Positions 1 to 10,009 of a DNA stretch of 64,000 nt are shown here, in pieces (positions within the stretch are counted from its first letter, which is position 1; every line of letters begins with the position of its first letter). Origin of the DNA: Schoenoplectus triqueter (taxonomy: Eukaryota > Streptophyta > Magnoliopsida > Poales > Cyperaceae); NCBI GenBank assembly GCA_964058805.1, contig CAXKVV010000081.1, forward strand, positions 62,001 to 126,000, in the 5' to 3' direction. A program made the position numbers and the translations under genes. The notes beneath the pieces were generated by a model. That model had not been told where the DNA came from. It was given only the letters and a program-made list of their open reading frames with translations, and searched no databases.

Positions 1-2653
1 TCTTAAGAGCCTTAAGCATTTTAATCGACTTCTTCGATAAGTGTGTAGTCCATTGTTCTTCCTGGTTTTCACTTAATTGTTCCGGGATCTTCTCTTTTTC
101 GTGAGAGATCATATTGGCCTGTTCATGGGCCGATGGGCTTTGCAAGAACCCTTTGGGTAAAGTAATTTCACCGTTTTTGTACGCCTTTTCGACCCAATCT
201 TTGAAGACCCAGCAATCTTCAATTGCGTGCCCTAGTACTCTGTGGTATGGGCAGAAGTTGGGTTCATCTGATTTATCGGCATCTTCGGGGCGTTTACTGG
301 CCGGTAGGGCTAGACCATTCTTTAATGCTCCTCTGAAGATTTGGGCAACTTTATCTTTTCTGAAGGAGTACGGCTTAGATTTCTTTTGTTTGAGGGATTC
401 AAAACTCCGTGAACTCCCTACTGTATTGGGCCTAGGTCCCTTATTGTAATTGTTGCCATTTGTGCCACTGCCGCCTTGGGTATCGGCGTTGGCGACCATC
501 TTATCTTTTAGCGAGGTGAATGCCACTTTAGTCTCGGCTCGGGTTCCTCGTTGCGGCCTATTATTCATAAAGTTCGGCGCTATGTGCGGTGACATCCTTT
601 CCATATTGGATACCGATCTGAGCAAGTCTTTGAACGTGTTGACTTTTGTCACACCAAGAAGCATGCCCATCCACCCGTCAATATTTTTCATGATTAGGTT
701 GACGGCCTCATCTTCGGTTAATGTGCGGTCGCATTTAATGCTGAGGTTCCGCCATCTATTGATAAAATCTGTCATTGACTCCCCTTTCTTGGGTTTAGTG
801 CTCGCCAGATCGGCTATGTTTATTTTGTCAGACACCATGACAAATCGCGCCCTGAACGAGTCTGCCATCTCGTCCCAGGTCCTGATGCTGTTGTTTTCTA
901 ATGAATAATACCATTGGAAAGCGGTTCCCACTAGGCTCTGAGGGAATTGTCTTAACAACAGTGCATCATTGCCGCCCGTGTTGCCGCACGAGGCTACAAA
1001 ATGGGCCAGGTGTTGTTCGGGGTTTAGGTCTTTATTGCCTTCCCCTGAGAAGGTCCTGAAACGGGGGATCACATACCCTTTAGGATATTCTTCTAAATCA
1101 TATATGGCAGGGTATGGATGTCCACAGTTTTTAACGGGAGGGATAGCGTATCCACCTCCAGCTATTTGCATTTGCTGGGCAATCATGGCTTGAATCTCTT
1201 TCCGGGATATCCCCGTTGGTTCAGCCTCCACATCTATTATTCTATGTGGATGGGGTTTAGAATCGACAGGTTGTTTTCCCTTATGATTGCTTTTGGTACT
1301 GTGGACCCCTTCTTGACGGGAGCTACCAGCTTTGAAATTGGCGTCTTGTGATTCTTGCAATGATTTGACCGCCTTAATTAATTCTTCGTTTTGTTTTAGC
1401 ATGGTAGCAATTAGCTCCCGTTGCCTAATCAGCTCTTCGTCCCGTGCCTCGATGTGGCCTTTTAGTATTTCAATTTCATCGATAGGCACTTCGGGACGTG
1501 TTTCAACGTCATCTTCGTTATCGAAGAAGTCAGGGTTTTCGTTGTGGTCTTCCCCTTCCCTGCTATTGCCCTCGGGGTTGACTCTCTTGGGAGGTCTCCC
1601 TTTTCTACCATTATTTTTGTTGGTATTGGTGACGTGAGCTTGATTAGGCGGGGACTGATCATCCTGGGTCATATTCACCTCAGCATCAGTATCCGGATCG
1701 GTATCGTAACTTATACTGATGGTGTTGACTGAGAAGTGCTCTTCATGGCGAGCGGTTCTTCTCTCCTTCTTTGCTTGGTCAGGGGCAGTTATTTTTAAGT
1801 TGTTGAGTGGTATTCTCGAGCCTAATCGGCTGAATACACTCTTCTGACCTAGGCGGTTGAACACACTCTCGGGCGGAGCGTTGAATTTGCCGGCCTTGCT
1901 GGGTTGGGCTTGAGACTGGGATTTTATTGGCTGGGAACCCTTCGGGACCCACACCTGCTGGGTGCTAGGTGTTGCCTCTGGTATAAACCTCCTCGGGTTC
2001 GGAGTGGAGACAATGGCTTGCGGCTGAGCCATGCCTTGAGAGTGATTAGAGCGGGAGACGTGTTGTCTCGACCTAACGTTTCTAACGCTTCTCCTCTGTT
2101 TGAGGGCCCTGTGAGCCTTGTAGATGGCTTCTGCAGGGGCTTGAGACTTGTTCTGGCGGCGCTGAGGCCTTTGAGTTGGGCGAGGTATGGGCTTAGGCAC
2201 CTCCCATGCCTGGCGGAGTTGGCCTGTGGCCGAGTTCTTGGCCACTATTCGGAGAGCCGAGAATTTATTGGAGACTGGGATAGCTGGCCTAGCCACCAGC
2301 TGATTTTGGTATGCATCCAGGGCCCTCTTCCTGGACGCTTGAGAGTTGCGGGTAGTCTGGGCTGCGGCCGTTGGGGCTGTCCTCTTGGACGGTCGCCTTC
2401 TCCTCTTTGGGGAGGTAGTAGGAGAGGCCATGACGTTATTGGAGATGCCCTTGGGAGTCAGGGTGATCGAGTCCTCCTCCTCGTCCGGGATGGAGATCCG
2501 GACGGTTGCGGGAGTGATCGTGGCCACTGGAGCTGGGCCGTAGATGGTGAGTTCTTGCGGGATAGTCCCGAAGAACATGAAGAGCTTGCCCTCTGGGCTC
2601 TGTGCAGGAGTGACGGTGTAGGGAGCGAGGTTGAAGTTTCCAAAGAATGCCAT
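1..2653 (-). CDS. gag: gag (N-terminal part of Gag-Pol), partial at window edge
   Basis: Structural Gag part of the retrotransposon polyprotein, which forms the virus-like particle. I start it at the ATG at 2653, which begins MAFFGNFNLAPYT; upstream of that ATG the two elements differ by a 2-nt length change, so an upstream extension is not conserved. The frame stays open for 884 codons to the window edge. Its length differs from the other copy by one codon, so there is no net frameshift. It contains a basic, proline-rich N-terminal region, an acidic stretch, and a Retrotrans_gag-type capsid domain (about 1060-590) with FQWYYSLE and a W-x4-F-x-A-R-F pattern. It then reaches the C-x2-H-x4-H-x4-C knuckle shared with the other copy and ends just after it. 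The rest of pol is outside the window. Confidence 0.9.
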   Translation of the reverse strand, partial: MAFFGNFNLAPYTVTPAQSPEGKLFMFFGTIPQELTIYGPAPVATITPATVRISIPDEEEDSITLTPKGISNNVMASPTTSPKRRRRPSKRTAPTAAAQTTRNSQASRKRALDAYQNQLVARPAIPVSNKFSALRIVAKNSATGQLRQAWEVPKPIPRPTQRPQRRQNKSQAPAEAIYKAHRALKQRRSVRNVRSRQHVSRSNHSQGMAQPQAIVSTPNPRRFIPEATPSTQQVWVPKGSQPIKSQSQAQPSKAGKFNAPPESVFNRLGQKSVFSRLGSRIPLNNLKITAPDQAKKERRTARHEEHFSVNTISISYDTDPDTDAEVNMTQDDQSPPNQAHVTNTNKNNGRKGRPPKRVNPEGNSREGEDHNENPDFFDNEDDVETRPEVPIDEIEILKGHIEARDEELIRQRELIATMLKQNEELIKAVKSLQESQDANFKAGSSRQEGVHSTKSNHKGKQPVDSKPHPHRIIDVEAEPTGISRKEIQAMIAQQMQIAGGGYAIPPVKNCGHPYPAIYDLEEYPKGYVIPRFRTFSGEGNKDLNPEQHLAHFVASCGNTGGNDALLLRQFPQSLVGTAFQWYYSLENNSIRTWDEMADSFRARFVMVSDKINIADLASTKPKKGESMTDFINRWRNLSIKCDRTLTEDEAVNLIMKNIDGWMGMLLGVTKVNTFKDLLRSVSNMERMSPHIAPNFMNNRPQRGTRAETKVAFTSLKDKMVANADTQGGSGTNGNNYNKGPRPNTVGSSRSFESLKQKKSKPYSFRKDKVAQIFRGALKNGLALPASKRPEDADKSDEPNFCPYHRVLGHAIEDCWVFKDWVEKAYKNGEITLPKGFLQSPSAHEQANMISHEKEKIPEQLSENQEEQWTTHLSKKSIKMLKALK

Positions 2654-2771
2654 TTCCTGCAAAAACAAAAAAATACTTGAAAATTATTAGTCATTTTAGC
2701 ACATAGAAGACCACTTGTATCTCTTAACTATTCTATTTGCCTCTCTCTTTCAGAGATAAGAGGAGAATCTA
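2654..2771 (-). other. leader between primer binding site and gag
   Basis: Untranslated leader of the left element. Just before the gag ATG the minus strand reads CTAAT, then a T-rich tract, then TTTTTGCAG, which resembles a plant branch point and 3' splice site. The same arrangement is present in the right element. The leader also carries one arm of an inverted repeat with the LTR (2709-2757 with 3032-3086). Confidence 0.6.
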
Positions 2772-3086
2772 GGTCCCACCGGGCGTGCCAGATCCTGTGC
2801 GACCCTTTTTCGCGCGCCGCCGCACCGCCGCTGGGCGATGGGTTTGCGGAAGAAGGACACGGAGATCCCTCCCGAGCGTGCATCTGCTGGGTGTCGGCTG
2901 ATTCTGCCGTTTAGAGATTATTTGGATGCACATTCAGGGGGTTTTTAGTGATTGTGAGTTCTTGTAGATTCCGGTGGGCGCAAGCCCCCACCGTTAATTA
3001 CCCTGGGCTACGAACCTCGAGGCACCTCTGGATCTTTGAAAGAGAGAAGCAAATAGTATAGTTAAAAGATGGTCAAGTGGTCGTCT
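2709..3086. repeat. inverted repeat spanning LTR end and PBS (left element)
   Basis: Arm 2709-2757 in the leader is almost the reverse complement of 3032-3086 in the LTR. The interval holds the LTR end (2796) and the PBS (2772-2790). The same structure occurs in the right element at 40368-40738. Confidence 0.8.
2772..2790 (-). other. primer binding site (PBS)
   Basis: Minus-strand TGGCACGCCCGGTGGGACC lies 5 nt inside the LTR end (2796), the usual place for the tRNA primer site. The implied tRNA 3' end finishes in CCA, as required. Ogre/Tat elements are reported to use tRNA-Arg; I cannot confirm the tRNA identity here. Confidence 0.85.
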
Positions 3087-3099
3087 AGGTTTATAAAAA

Positions 3100-3660
3100 G
3101 GGGTCTACGGAAGATGAACCTACAAACAGATCGGTTCAATCTATGGAAGACAAACCTACAAACAGATCGGTTTTGTCCTATGGAGGACAAACCTACAAAC
3201 AGATCGGTTCAGTCCATGCCACCTCGAGATGTAACCTTACCTACAGACCAGGTTAATCTCTTCATAGGAGGCTTGAGGTGAGTCTACATACAGATCGACT
3301 CGACCTCCGTTGATCTAGAAGATAAACCTACAAACAGATCGGTTCAATCTTAACTAGTCAACAACCAATCACACAAAATACAACTCGAAGCGCTGAGCCG
3401 GTTGATCTTGAGGTTGGTGAATCAGGAGAAGGGTGGATATGGCCCACGTGTTTCTTCTCACCGATCTTCTAGATCATGAATTCGAAGCACTAAGCCGATT
3501 CATAAACCTAGGAAACACAATTGCACACAATGTCAAACCTGAAGCGCTGAGCCAGTTCAACATTGAGGCATGTGTTAGTGAAGGAACCTACCTACAGAAC
3601 GGTTCACATTCACTGTTTTGTGGATGAATCTACCTACAGACCGATTCAATCTCGCAGTCT
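3100..3660. repeat. degenerate short repeats with AAACCTACAAACAGATCGG core
   Basis: Units of roughly 36-40 bp share a core close to CCTACAAACAGATCGGTT. Clear copies lie at about 3118-3210 and 3315-3345, with weaker ones (CTACAGACC-type) at 3240-3300 and 3590-3650. They are the reverse complement of the arrays in the right-element LTRs. Function unknown. Confidence 0.75.
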
Positions 3661-3754
3661 TGGGAAATGAGCCAGGAGACAAACTCATCGACGGACGAGT
3701 TCAGTCTTGCCAGCTCAAATGGTCATGAATTACTTGTTCATGACACCGAGTCAT

Positions 3755-3782
3755 TAAGATGTCGCTTCGCTCGGACATCTTA
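3755..3782. repeat. perfect 9-bp stem-loop
   Basis: TAAGATGTC (3755-3763) is followed by its reverse complement GACATCTTA (3774-3782), with a 10-nt loop. It is conserved in the right-element LTRs. Confidence 0.7.
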
Positions 3783-4350
3783 ATGTTCTTCTTCTTCAAA
3801 GTCGACATATCTCTCCATGCTGATGTCGTAGCTTTGGTCATTCTTCAGCGAGCGTTGAGATGTTCTTGTCTCAACTAATCATTCTATGTGTTGCATTACT
3901 TGTGCAAAATTACTATATTGCCCTACACCCCTTGTGTGAGCGTATTCAATCATGAGTTACTTGCTCATGGCAGCGAGTCATTAAGATGTCACCTATCTAG
4001 GACATCGTAATGTTCTTCTTCTTCAGAGTCGACATATATCTCCATGTTAGTATCGTAGCTCTGGTTATTCTTCATCAAGTGTCAAGATGTTCTTGTCTCG
4101 ACATATTCCTTCATGTTGCTATCAAAGCCCTATTCATCTCACGTCAAGATGTTCCTGTCTCGACGTATCTTATTATTTTTCATCAAGTGTCAAGATGTTC
4201 TTGTCTCGACATATCTTTTTGTATTGCTATTAAAGCCTTAATCATCTCACGTCAAGATGTTCTCGTCTTGACTAATCATTCTAAATGTTATATCATGTGT
4301 GCAAATATTCTTACGTGGATCTACACTCCTTATGTGAGCATGTTTATTCA
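3783..4350. repeat. degenerate ~60-80 bp repeats with AAGATGTTCTTGTCTCGAC core
   Basis: The string GATGTTCTTGTCTCGAC or close variants recurs at about 3857, 4087, 4145, 4192 and 4255, each followed by an ATGTTGCTATCAAAGC-like segment. The reverse complement is found at 39060-39680 and 61016-61640. No coding capacity is supported. Confidence 0.65.
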
Positions 4351-4359
4351 TTTCTAAAA

Positions 4360-4413
4360 TGCACAAAGTCTATTATATAATATCTTCCATTATTATTTTT
4401 ATTATGAAGATGC

Positions 4414-4458
<45 letters not shown>

Positions 4459-5700
4459 TCTTATTACTATTATTATTTTTTTATTATTATTATTTTTATT
4501 TCTTAAACTCTATTTATCTATGTAGAAAATTATTTACAAAAATAATAGGAAAAGGGGTAGCTATTAATTAGAGTTCATTTATATTTTTGGGATTTTTATA
4601 ATAACTAAAGCTAAAGTAGTAAAATTTTATTATTATTATTTCTAAACTTTATTTATTCTGTAGAAAATCACTTACAAAAATAATAATAATAAAAAAAATA
4701 AAATGGCTATGATTTTTATTTGTATTTTCAAAATGTTCATAATAACCAAAGTAATAGGATTTTATTATTATATTCTATTATATTGAAATACTATTCATTA
4801 TGTAAGAATTATTTACAAAATTAAAAGGTGGTTAGCTATACTATTTTACTATTATTATTATTATTTTTTTTTATTTTTTATATTTTTAATATCTATAATA
4901 GCTAAAAAGAAATCATTACTAGTATTCTATCCTATTTATTATACTATTCATTATATCTATTTTTTTATTATTTTTATTTATTATCTATAGAAAAGTATAA
5001 GATTTTTTTATTATTAGTTGAAAATAGTCATAAGAAATGAAATTCATTATGTTTTTATTACAACTATTATTTTTACTACATTTTATTCATCAAAAGTACA
5101 TATTTTTCTTTATTGTATATGTTTGTATAGAAATAAAAGAAATACAATTCATATTGTAAAACTATATTATCATCCTTTATTATAAAAGAAAGAGCATTTT
5201 GTTATTTATTACCATGGTAGTATATTTTTGCATATTTTGTGCTATTTATTTTTATTATTCTTTTTACAGAAAATATCAATATAATATCTATTATTATTAT
5301 TATATTTTTATTTTTTTTTATCAAAGAATATAGCTAATCTCACTATTTATTATAGTATATTACTATCATCATTATTATTTCATGGAATATCACTTGAAAA
5401 ATCACTAAAATATATCTAGTTATTATTTATGATTTTTATTTGTATTTTTGGAATTTTTATAGTATTTAAAATGGCAAGTCAAATCTAGGTCAAATATACC
5501 AATATATGTAATGTATTTTTGCTTTTAAATTGTTTTACCATGATTATATTTTTAAAACTGGAATATTATTGTATAGAAAAATAGTATGAAAAATAAGAAA
5601 ATTTTAGAAACAAATTTGAGTCAATTTGGAGTTCAGGAACATTTTTAAATCATTTATTTACTATATGCTATTACTATTCTGTTATTATTTAATTAATGGG
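4360..5700. repeat. very AT-rich LTR segment with (TTA)n microsatellite
   Basis: Almost entirely A/T, with a pure TTA run at about 4418-4456 and many shorter ATT/TTA tracts. It is the reverse complement of 37740-39010. Short frames here are simple-sequence artefacts. Confidence 0.85.
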
Positions 5701-8400
5701 CCTAATCTGGGCCTTTGGATCTGCACCAGGATTGGCGCTCATCTTCCATTTAACTTCGTCTTTATTTAGGCCGCTGGATTCGCCTCAAGATTAAACCATA
5801 CGAGATGTAAGGCCCAGATCCATTCTGGATCTTTATTTGAAAGCATCATTTCATCCCAAGCGTCCGATCTCTTCAAGATCCACACGCGCGCGTTAATATC
5901 TGCGCTGCCACGATTTTCTGATTCTTCAGTCAACGTAAGTTTCAAGATTCGTGCTCTTGGCAACGCCGGCGACTGCGGCCGTCTTCCTCCGATCAGGTAA
6001 CCGTCCCAGTGTCGCCTTGCCTTAGGGAGTCGTTTTACGGTGTCCGATCGACAATCTATCCGGTGATGGAAGCTGTGTGGCAGTACCAACCGAAGTATAC
6101 TGATAGGAATCGGTACCGAGTTGAAATTTTTGTCAAATTCAACTCATTCATTCGTCAATTCTAAAAATTTTCATGTTATATAGCATCGTCTTTGCTTCTT
6201 TGATGTGCTGACATGATTAATTTCTGTCTAAGTTCATTCAATATGATCATGGAGCTCAAGATTATTTGGTACCGTTCGGTACCGATTCAAGTTATGCTTA
6301 TAATCGATCTTCACACATTATGCAAGCAATCTCAACACTCCTGTACACTTCTAAGCTTGCCTAGAGCGAATTATTAACATGTGAGGTATTAACAATCCAT
6401 GAATCTATGCTAATTGAATGAAATACACGATCAGTACTGATGCGTCTATCAGTATATGGATTGATCTAATGGAATTAGTTGAATTCTTGAAATCAAGTTT
6501 GCAAAACTCATTTAGGCGACCATAGAACTACTCAATTACTACCTAGATACAATCTTAGACTCAATTATTATACTGATCATAATGGAAACAAAAGAAAACA
6601 GCCCCAATTCATCCCATAGCCTATCAGTATACTAATTCCACTCGATGAATTTACCAAATTCATGCAATTGAACTTGTGAGAGAGCTGAGAGGGTTACAGA
6701 AACCCTTCAATCAACTTCCATCACCAACTCAAAATGAATTATGAAACTAAATCAAATACAAAATCGGGAGGGTTACAAAAACCCTTCGACCGAGTTTCAT
6801 ATTATCCCATATGCTCTATAATCATGCTCAATATCAAGAAAAATAAAGAAAATGAGAAGAAAAGAAAGAGATGGAGGAAGAAATGAAGAAATCAAGAAAT
6901 GATAAAGAAAAAGAAAAGGAATTCCATTGCTACCTTGCTATTCATATCAATGTCTTCAAGATTACATGTAACAAACAGTAATTACCTAATTTCTGACACT
7001 CCTTGAGATGGATTAGCTGTTGAATGAAGATCTAAGCTTTACAGAATTGGAGAAATTGAATTGAAAAGAAAAGAACTAGTCTCTCTCTTACTGTTTATCT
7101 CTCTCTCCTTGCTTTCTAATATCACTCTCTCTACTGCCTTCCTTATGGCCAGGATTAAGGTTTATATAGATTAGGAGCTCAATTGTGATTGGTTAGGTGA
7201 TTAGAAGCCGGATTATGCTTTTCAATTAATCTCATCCCTTGATTGCTTCTTATTCAATGGTTAGGATCAAATTGTGTTTCTTTTTAGCTAATCCATTGAC
7301 TTGAGTCAACCCTTGACAGTTCTAGGTTGTTAGAGTCGGTTAAATCTTCTTTCTATTTACTCCTTTGCCACTCACCCTTATCAATCGGGTCTCCCATGTT
7401 TCCAGAGCCTTCTAGAACATTCTAAGCACTTGAACACTCTCAGTATGCTCCCTATATAATCTCCAAATGCTTTTTAATCTCAATTGATCAACTGAAAGCT
7501 CCTTTCTTCACCCAAGCTCCATACTCGGCCTATCTATTCAACCATCACCTTTCTTTCATCTACCCTTCCAATTGACAGCTTTCCCAATCTCTCCTCACCC
7601 CCTGGAGTCGATCTAGCATCCCTGCCTAGGCAATTGAGCACCATACCACCAAATTCAAGCACCCATGCCCATGGCCGGTTTGTGAATCGGTGGAACATCG
7701 CATTAGAAGCTCCCAAGGGTCACCTTTATGCTTGCCTTAGCATCGTGTGTGTAAAAGAAGTGAGCTTACGTGATCAATTGAACTTACAAGCATTCGTAAA
7801 GGTAATTTCCATTTTCAAGCCGATCAATTGCTTCTGTCAAATGCTATCTCTTCTCTTGCTAATTCCTTCAATTGACTGCTTGAATGAGATCTCAATAGTG
7901 CCTGGAAGCCTCTGTGAAGAAGGATCGGAGTAAGGCATCGTGTAGACTCATCTCCCATTGATGGCACCTTCACAGTCGGGCGGGAGGAAGAGGAAGAGAG
8001 GAAGAAGAGAATGGGACGAGGGAGGATCAACGTCGGCTGCGCGCGGTGCATGTGAGCCAATACTCCCAGCAATGCAAAGTCAGAGAGAGGAGACGCATGG
8101 GCCAGGTACACACTTCATTCCTCGTTAGATTTAAATTTCTGACTGTGAATGTGCATAGACATGGTGTATGTCTGCTAGTGTGTGCTATACTCTCATAAAC
8201 CTGACATATGGGCTCCATCTGTAAGTAGTTGAGTCTAGGCCCATAGGATTAAATTGCGACTTGATTAACAGCCTGCTTAAGTATAATGGATCTGATCTGT
8301 CATGATCTGATAGGGCCACACAATTAATCACCTTGTTAATTATCCAACTCAGTGTTTAACTCGTGCTGAGGTGGCATCAGCTAGTAGGTGCCATGTGTTA
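5700..8400. other. central LTR segment, no gene seen
   Basis: The part up to about 6100 resembles 37100-37740 of the right element, including GGTACCG motifs. From about 6100 to 8400 it does not align by eye with the matching segment of the right LTR. I see no domain, RNA gene or long frame. Confidence 0.6.
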
Positions 8401-8800
8401 ATAGGAATAGTCTGGCTTGCTGAGGTGTGCTACTTAATGTGCTGCCATGTGTCATGTGGGTGTTGAGGTGGCTCTGTCACAGCTTGCCACGTGGCATGTT
8501 GGTGGGGCCCACATGTCAGTCATCTTGTGGTATAGTGGGGCCCACATGGCTGGAATGGACCAATAGGGAAGTGCCATGTGGCACCCAGCTGTTGAGGTGG
8601 CTTACCCCGTGTGTTGCCATTTGTCATGTTGTTGTATGAGGTGGCTGCTGACGTGGATCAATGGCTGACTGCCACGTGGCATAGGTGGGGCCCACTTGTC
8701 AGGTCTGTAGGGGTGTGGGGCCCACATGGCTGAGGTGGACCAATGGGGTGCTGACACGTGGCATGAGGTGGCCCAATGAAATGCTGACACGTGTCACACC
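8400..8800. promoter_or_regulatory. G-box / CCAAT repeat cluster in LTR
   Basis: Tandem, degenerate units combine a G-box core (CACGTG at about 8489, 8672, 8755, 8788) with GAGGTGG, GGGGCCCACATG and a CCAAT motif. This is a dense array of plant transcription-factor sites in the LTR, matching 34915-35250 of the right element. Enhancer function is inferred. Confidence 0.55.
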
Positions 8801-9220
8801 CTCTCTCTTCCCTGATTCGGTGTAGGTGTGCTTAGGATCCCCAGCTTGCACCCAGATGTGTCTCTGTCCCCAAGTTGCACCCAGATCTGCCTTGATCAAA
8901 TCTCAGCCCTTGATCTTTCATTTTTAATCTGTTTTATCTTCCCTGAATTTATTTTGATAGCTCCACTCATCCAAAAATTATGAAATTTTCACCAAAAATC
9001 CCTAAATTTATGATGATCATCCCTGTAATTTTTAATTCCATTTTTACCCCTCCTTCTCTGAATTAAAAATTCTTTTGTCCATAAAACCCTATTATTCCTT
9101 ATGAATTAATCCCTGATCTCAATTATAGCTCTGTGTCTCTGCCAATTATCTCCCTCTTGCAGAAACCACCCTAACTAAATACCAATTAGACTTATATTGA
9201 TATTCATTAGGGTTTGATTT

Positions 9221-9435
9221 GATCAAATGCTGACTACTTATCAGCAATTAATACAAATCTAGACTTGATCAGGTGGTTGCTCCCAGCTTTGGCACCTGAT
9301 CAGTCTTGTGAAATTGACTTTCAATCCCTTAACATGAGGGTGACTTGGTCAAAGAACTGACTACTTATCAGTAATTGACACAAATCAAAGCATGGTTAGG
9401 TGGTTGCTCGCAGCTTTGGCACCAGGTCAGCCTTG
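9221..9435. repeat. two diverged ~90-bp direct repeats in LTR
   Basis: Both copies share CTGACTACTTATCAG and GGTGGTTGCTC-CAGCTTTGGCACC, spaced ~125 bp apart. Equivalents lie at 34276-34494 and 56120-56338 in the right element. Confidence 0.75.
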
Positions 9436-9730
9436 AAAGCAAAATCACATTTGAAATTTCTCATGGCTAGTTGCATCAAAATGCTAGCTTGGCATTGACA
9501 TCATTTCATGTAGCATAGGGATTATACTGCTTCAGCTCCTTTCTAGGGTTAGCTCCAAAGGCAGATTTTTAGGGTTCAATTCTGACTCCTTCAATAGGTC
9601 ACTGAGGTGTGGGGTCCACCTGTCAGTGAAAATGGTCACATGGGTGACTCATCAGATAGGCTATGTTGTTAGATTCATCTACAAGGGACTGCCAGGTGGG
9701 TCCCACTTGTCAGAGAAAATGTAATCAAAT

Positions 9731-9781
9731 GGCTGACCCATCAGGAGATTTTCTCTCTCCTAAATCTCCCGAGGGTCAGCC
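9731..9781. repeat. nested stem-loop downstream of LTR TATA box
   Basis: Outer stem GGCTGACCC (9731-9739) with GGGTCAGCC (9773-9781); inner stem GGAGATTT with AAATCTCC. It is identical in position and sequence to the second promoter module of the right element. Confidence 0.75.
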
Positions 9782-9808
9782 ACCTCGAATGAGTAGGAGG
9801 TGGTGGGG

Positions 9809-9816
9809 TATTTATA
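9809..9816 (-). promoter_or_regulatory. candidate TATA box of left LTR
   Basis: TATAAATA on the minus strand, followed by CCCC and a stem-loop about 30 nt downstream. The left LTR has one such module. Its upstream side matches module 1 and its downstream side matches module 2 of the right element, with the switch at the TATAAATACCCC they share. Confidence 0.55.
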
Positions 9817-9984
9817 CTCTTCACTTCATGCCCAGCATTCCATTGTGGGACTAATGAATTCATTCCGGGGTTAAGCAGCGACCTCTTCTGATCAGTGGGC
9901 CATCTTTTCATTGCTTTCTCTCCTTCCCTCTTCTTATGATTTGTCATTAATCATCAATTTATTTTCATTTATTCATTTACTCAT

Positions 9985-10002
9985 CCTTGAAATTTTTCAA
10001 GG
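9985..10002. repeat. 18-bp palindrome at LTR start
   Basis: CCTTGAAA and TTTCAAGG separated by 2 nt, seven bases inside the LTR end. Present in all three LTRs (33467-33484 and 55311-55328). It could be part of the integrase-recognised end, but that is inference. Confidence 0.75.
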
Positions 10003-10009
10003 GTAAACA

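Larger units (their letters stand above)
1..10009 (-). mobile_element. Ty3/gypsy (Tat/Ogre-type) LTR retrotransposon, 5' half, cut by window edge
   Basis: Minus-strand element. From right to left it has a 5' LTR (10009 to 2796), a primer binding site (2790-2772), a short leader and a gag frame that runs off the window at base 1. The internal part aligns almost base for base with the plus-strand element at 33460-62607: position 1 here corresponds to about 43448 there. The two therefore belong to one family, but the middle of the LTR differs. The outer LTR end (TGTTTACCC on the minus strand) abuts satellite at 10010, whose first five bases are CACGT. The matching target duplication would lie outside the window, so it cannot be checked. 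Confidence 0.93.
2796..10009 (-). repeat. 5' LTR of the left element (7214 bp)
   Basis: On the minus strand it begins TGTTTACCC at 10009 and ends TCGCACA at 2796, the same termini as the LTRs of the right element. The outer ~1.6 kb (8400-10009) and inner ~3.3 kb (2796-6100) match the right-element LTR. The central 6.1-8.4 kb does not align by eye. An LTR above 7 kb is unusually long. It has one TATA module, whereas the right element has two. No gene is supported inside it. Confidence 0.92.

Noticed and set aside
1904..2680. Long plus-strand frame of 258 codons opposite gag
   Set aside because: It lies entirely opposite the conserved gag frame and is not conserved in length in the other element; it is a shadow of the GC-rich gag N-terminus.
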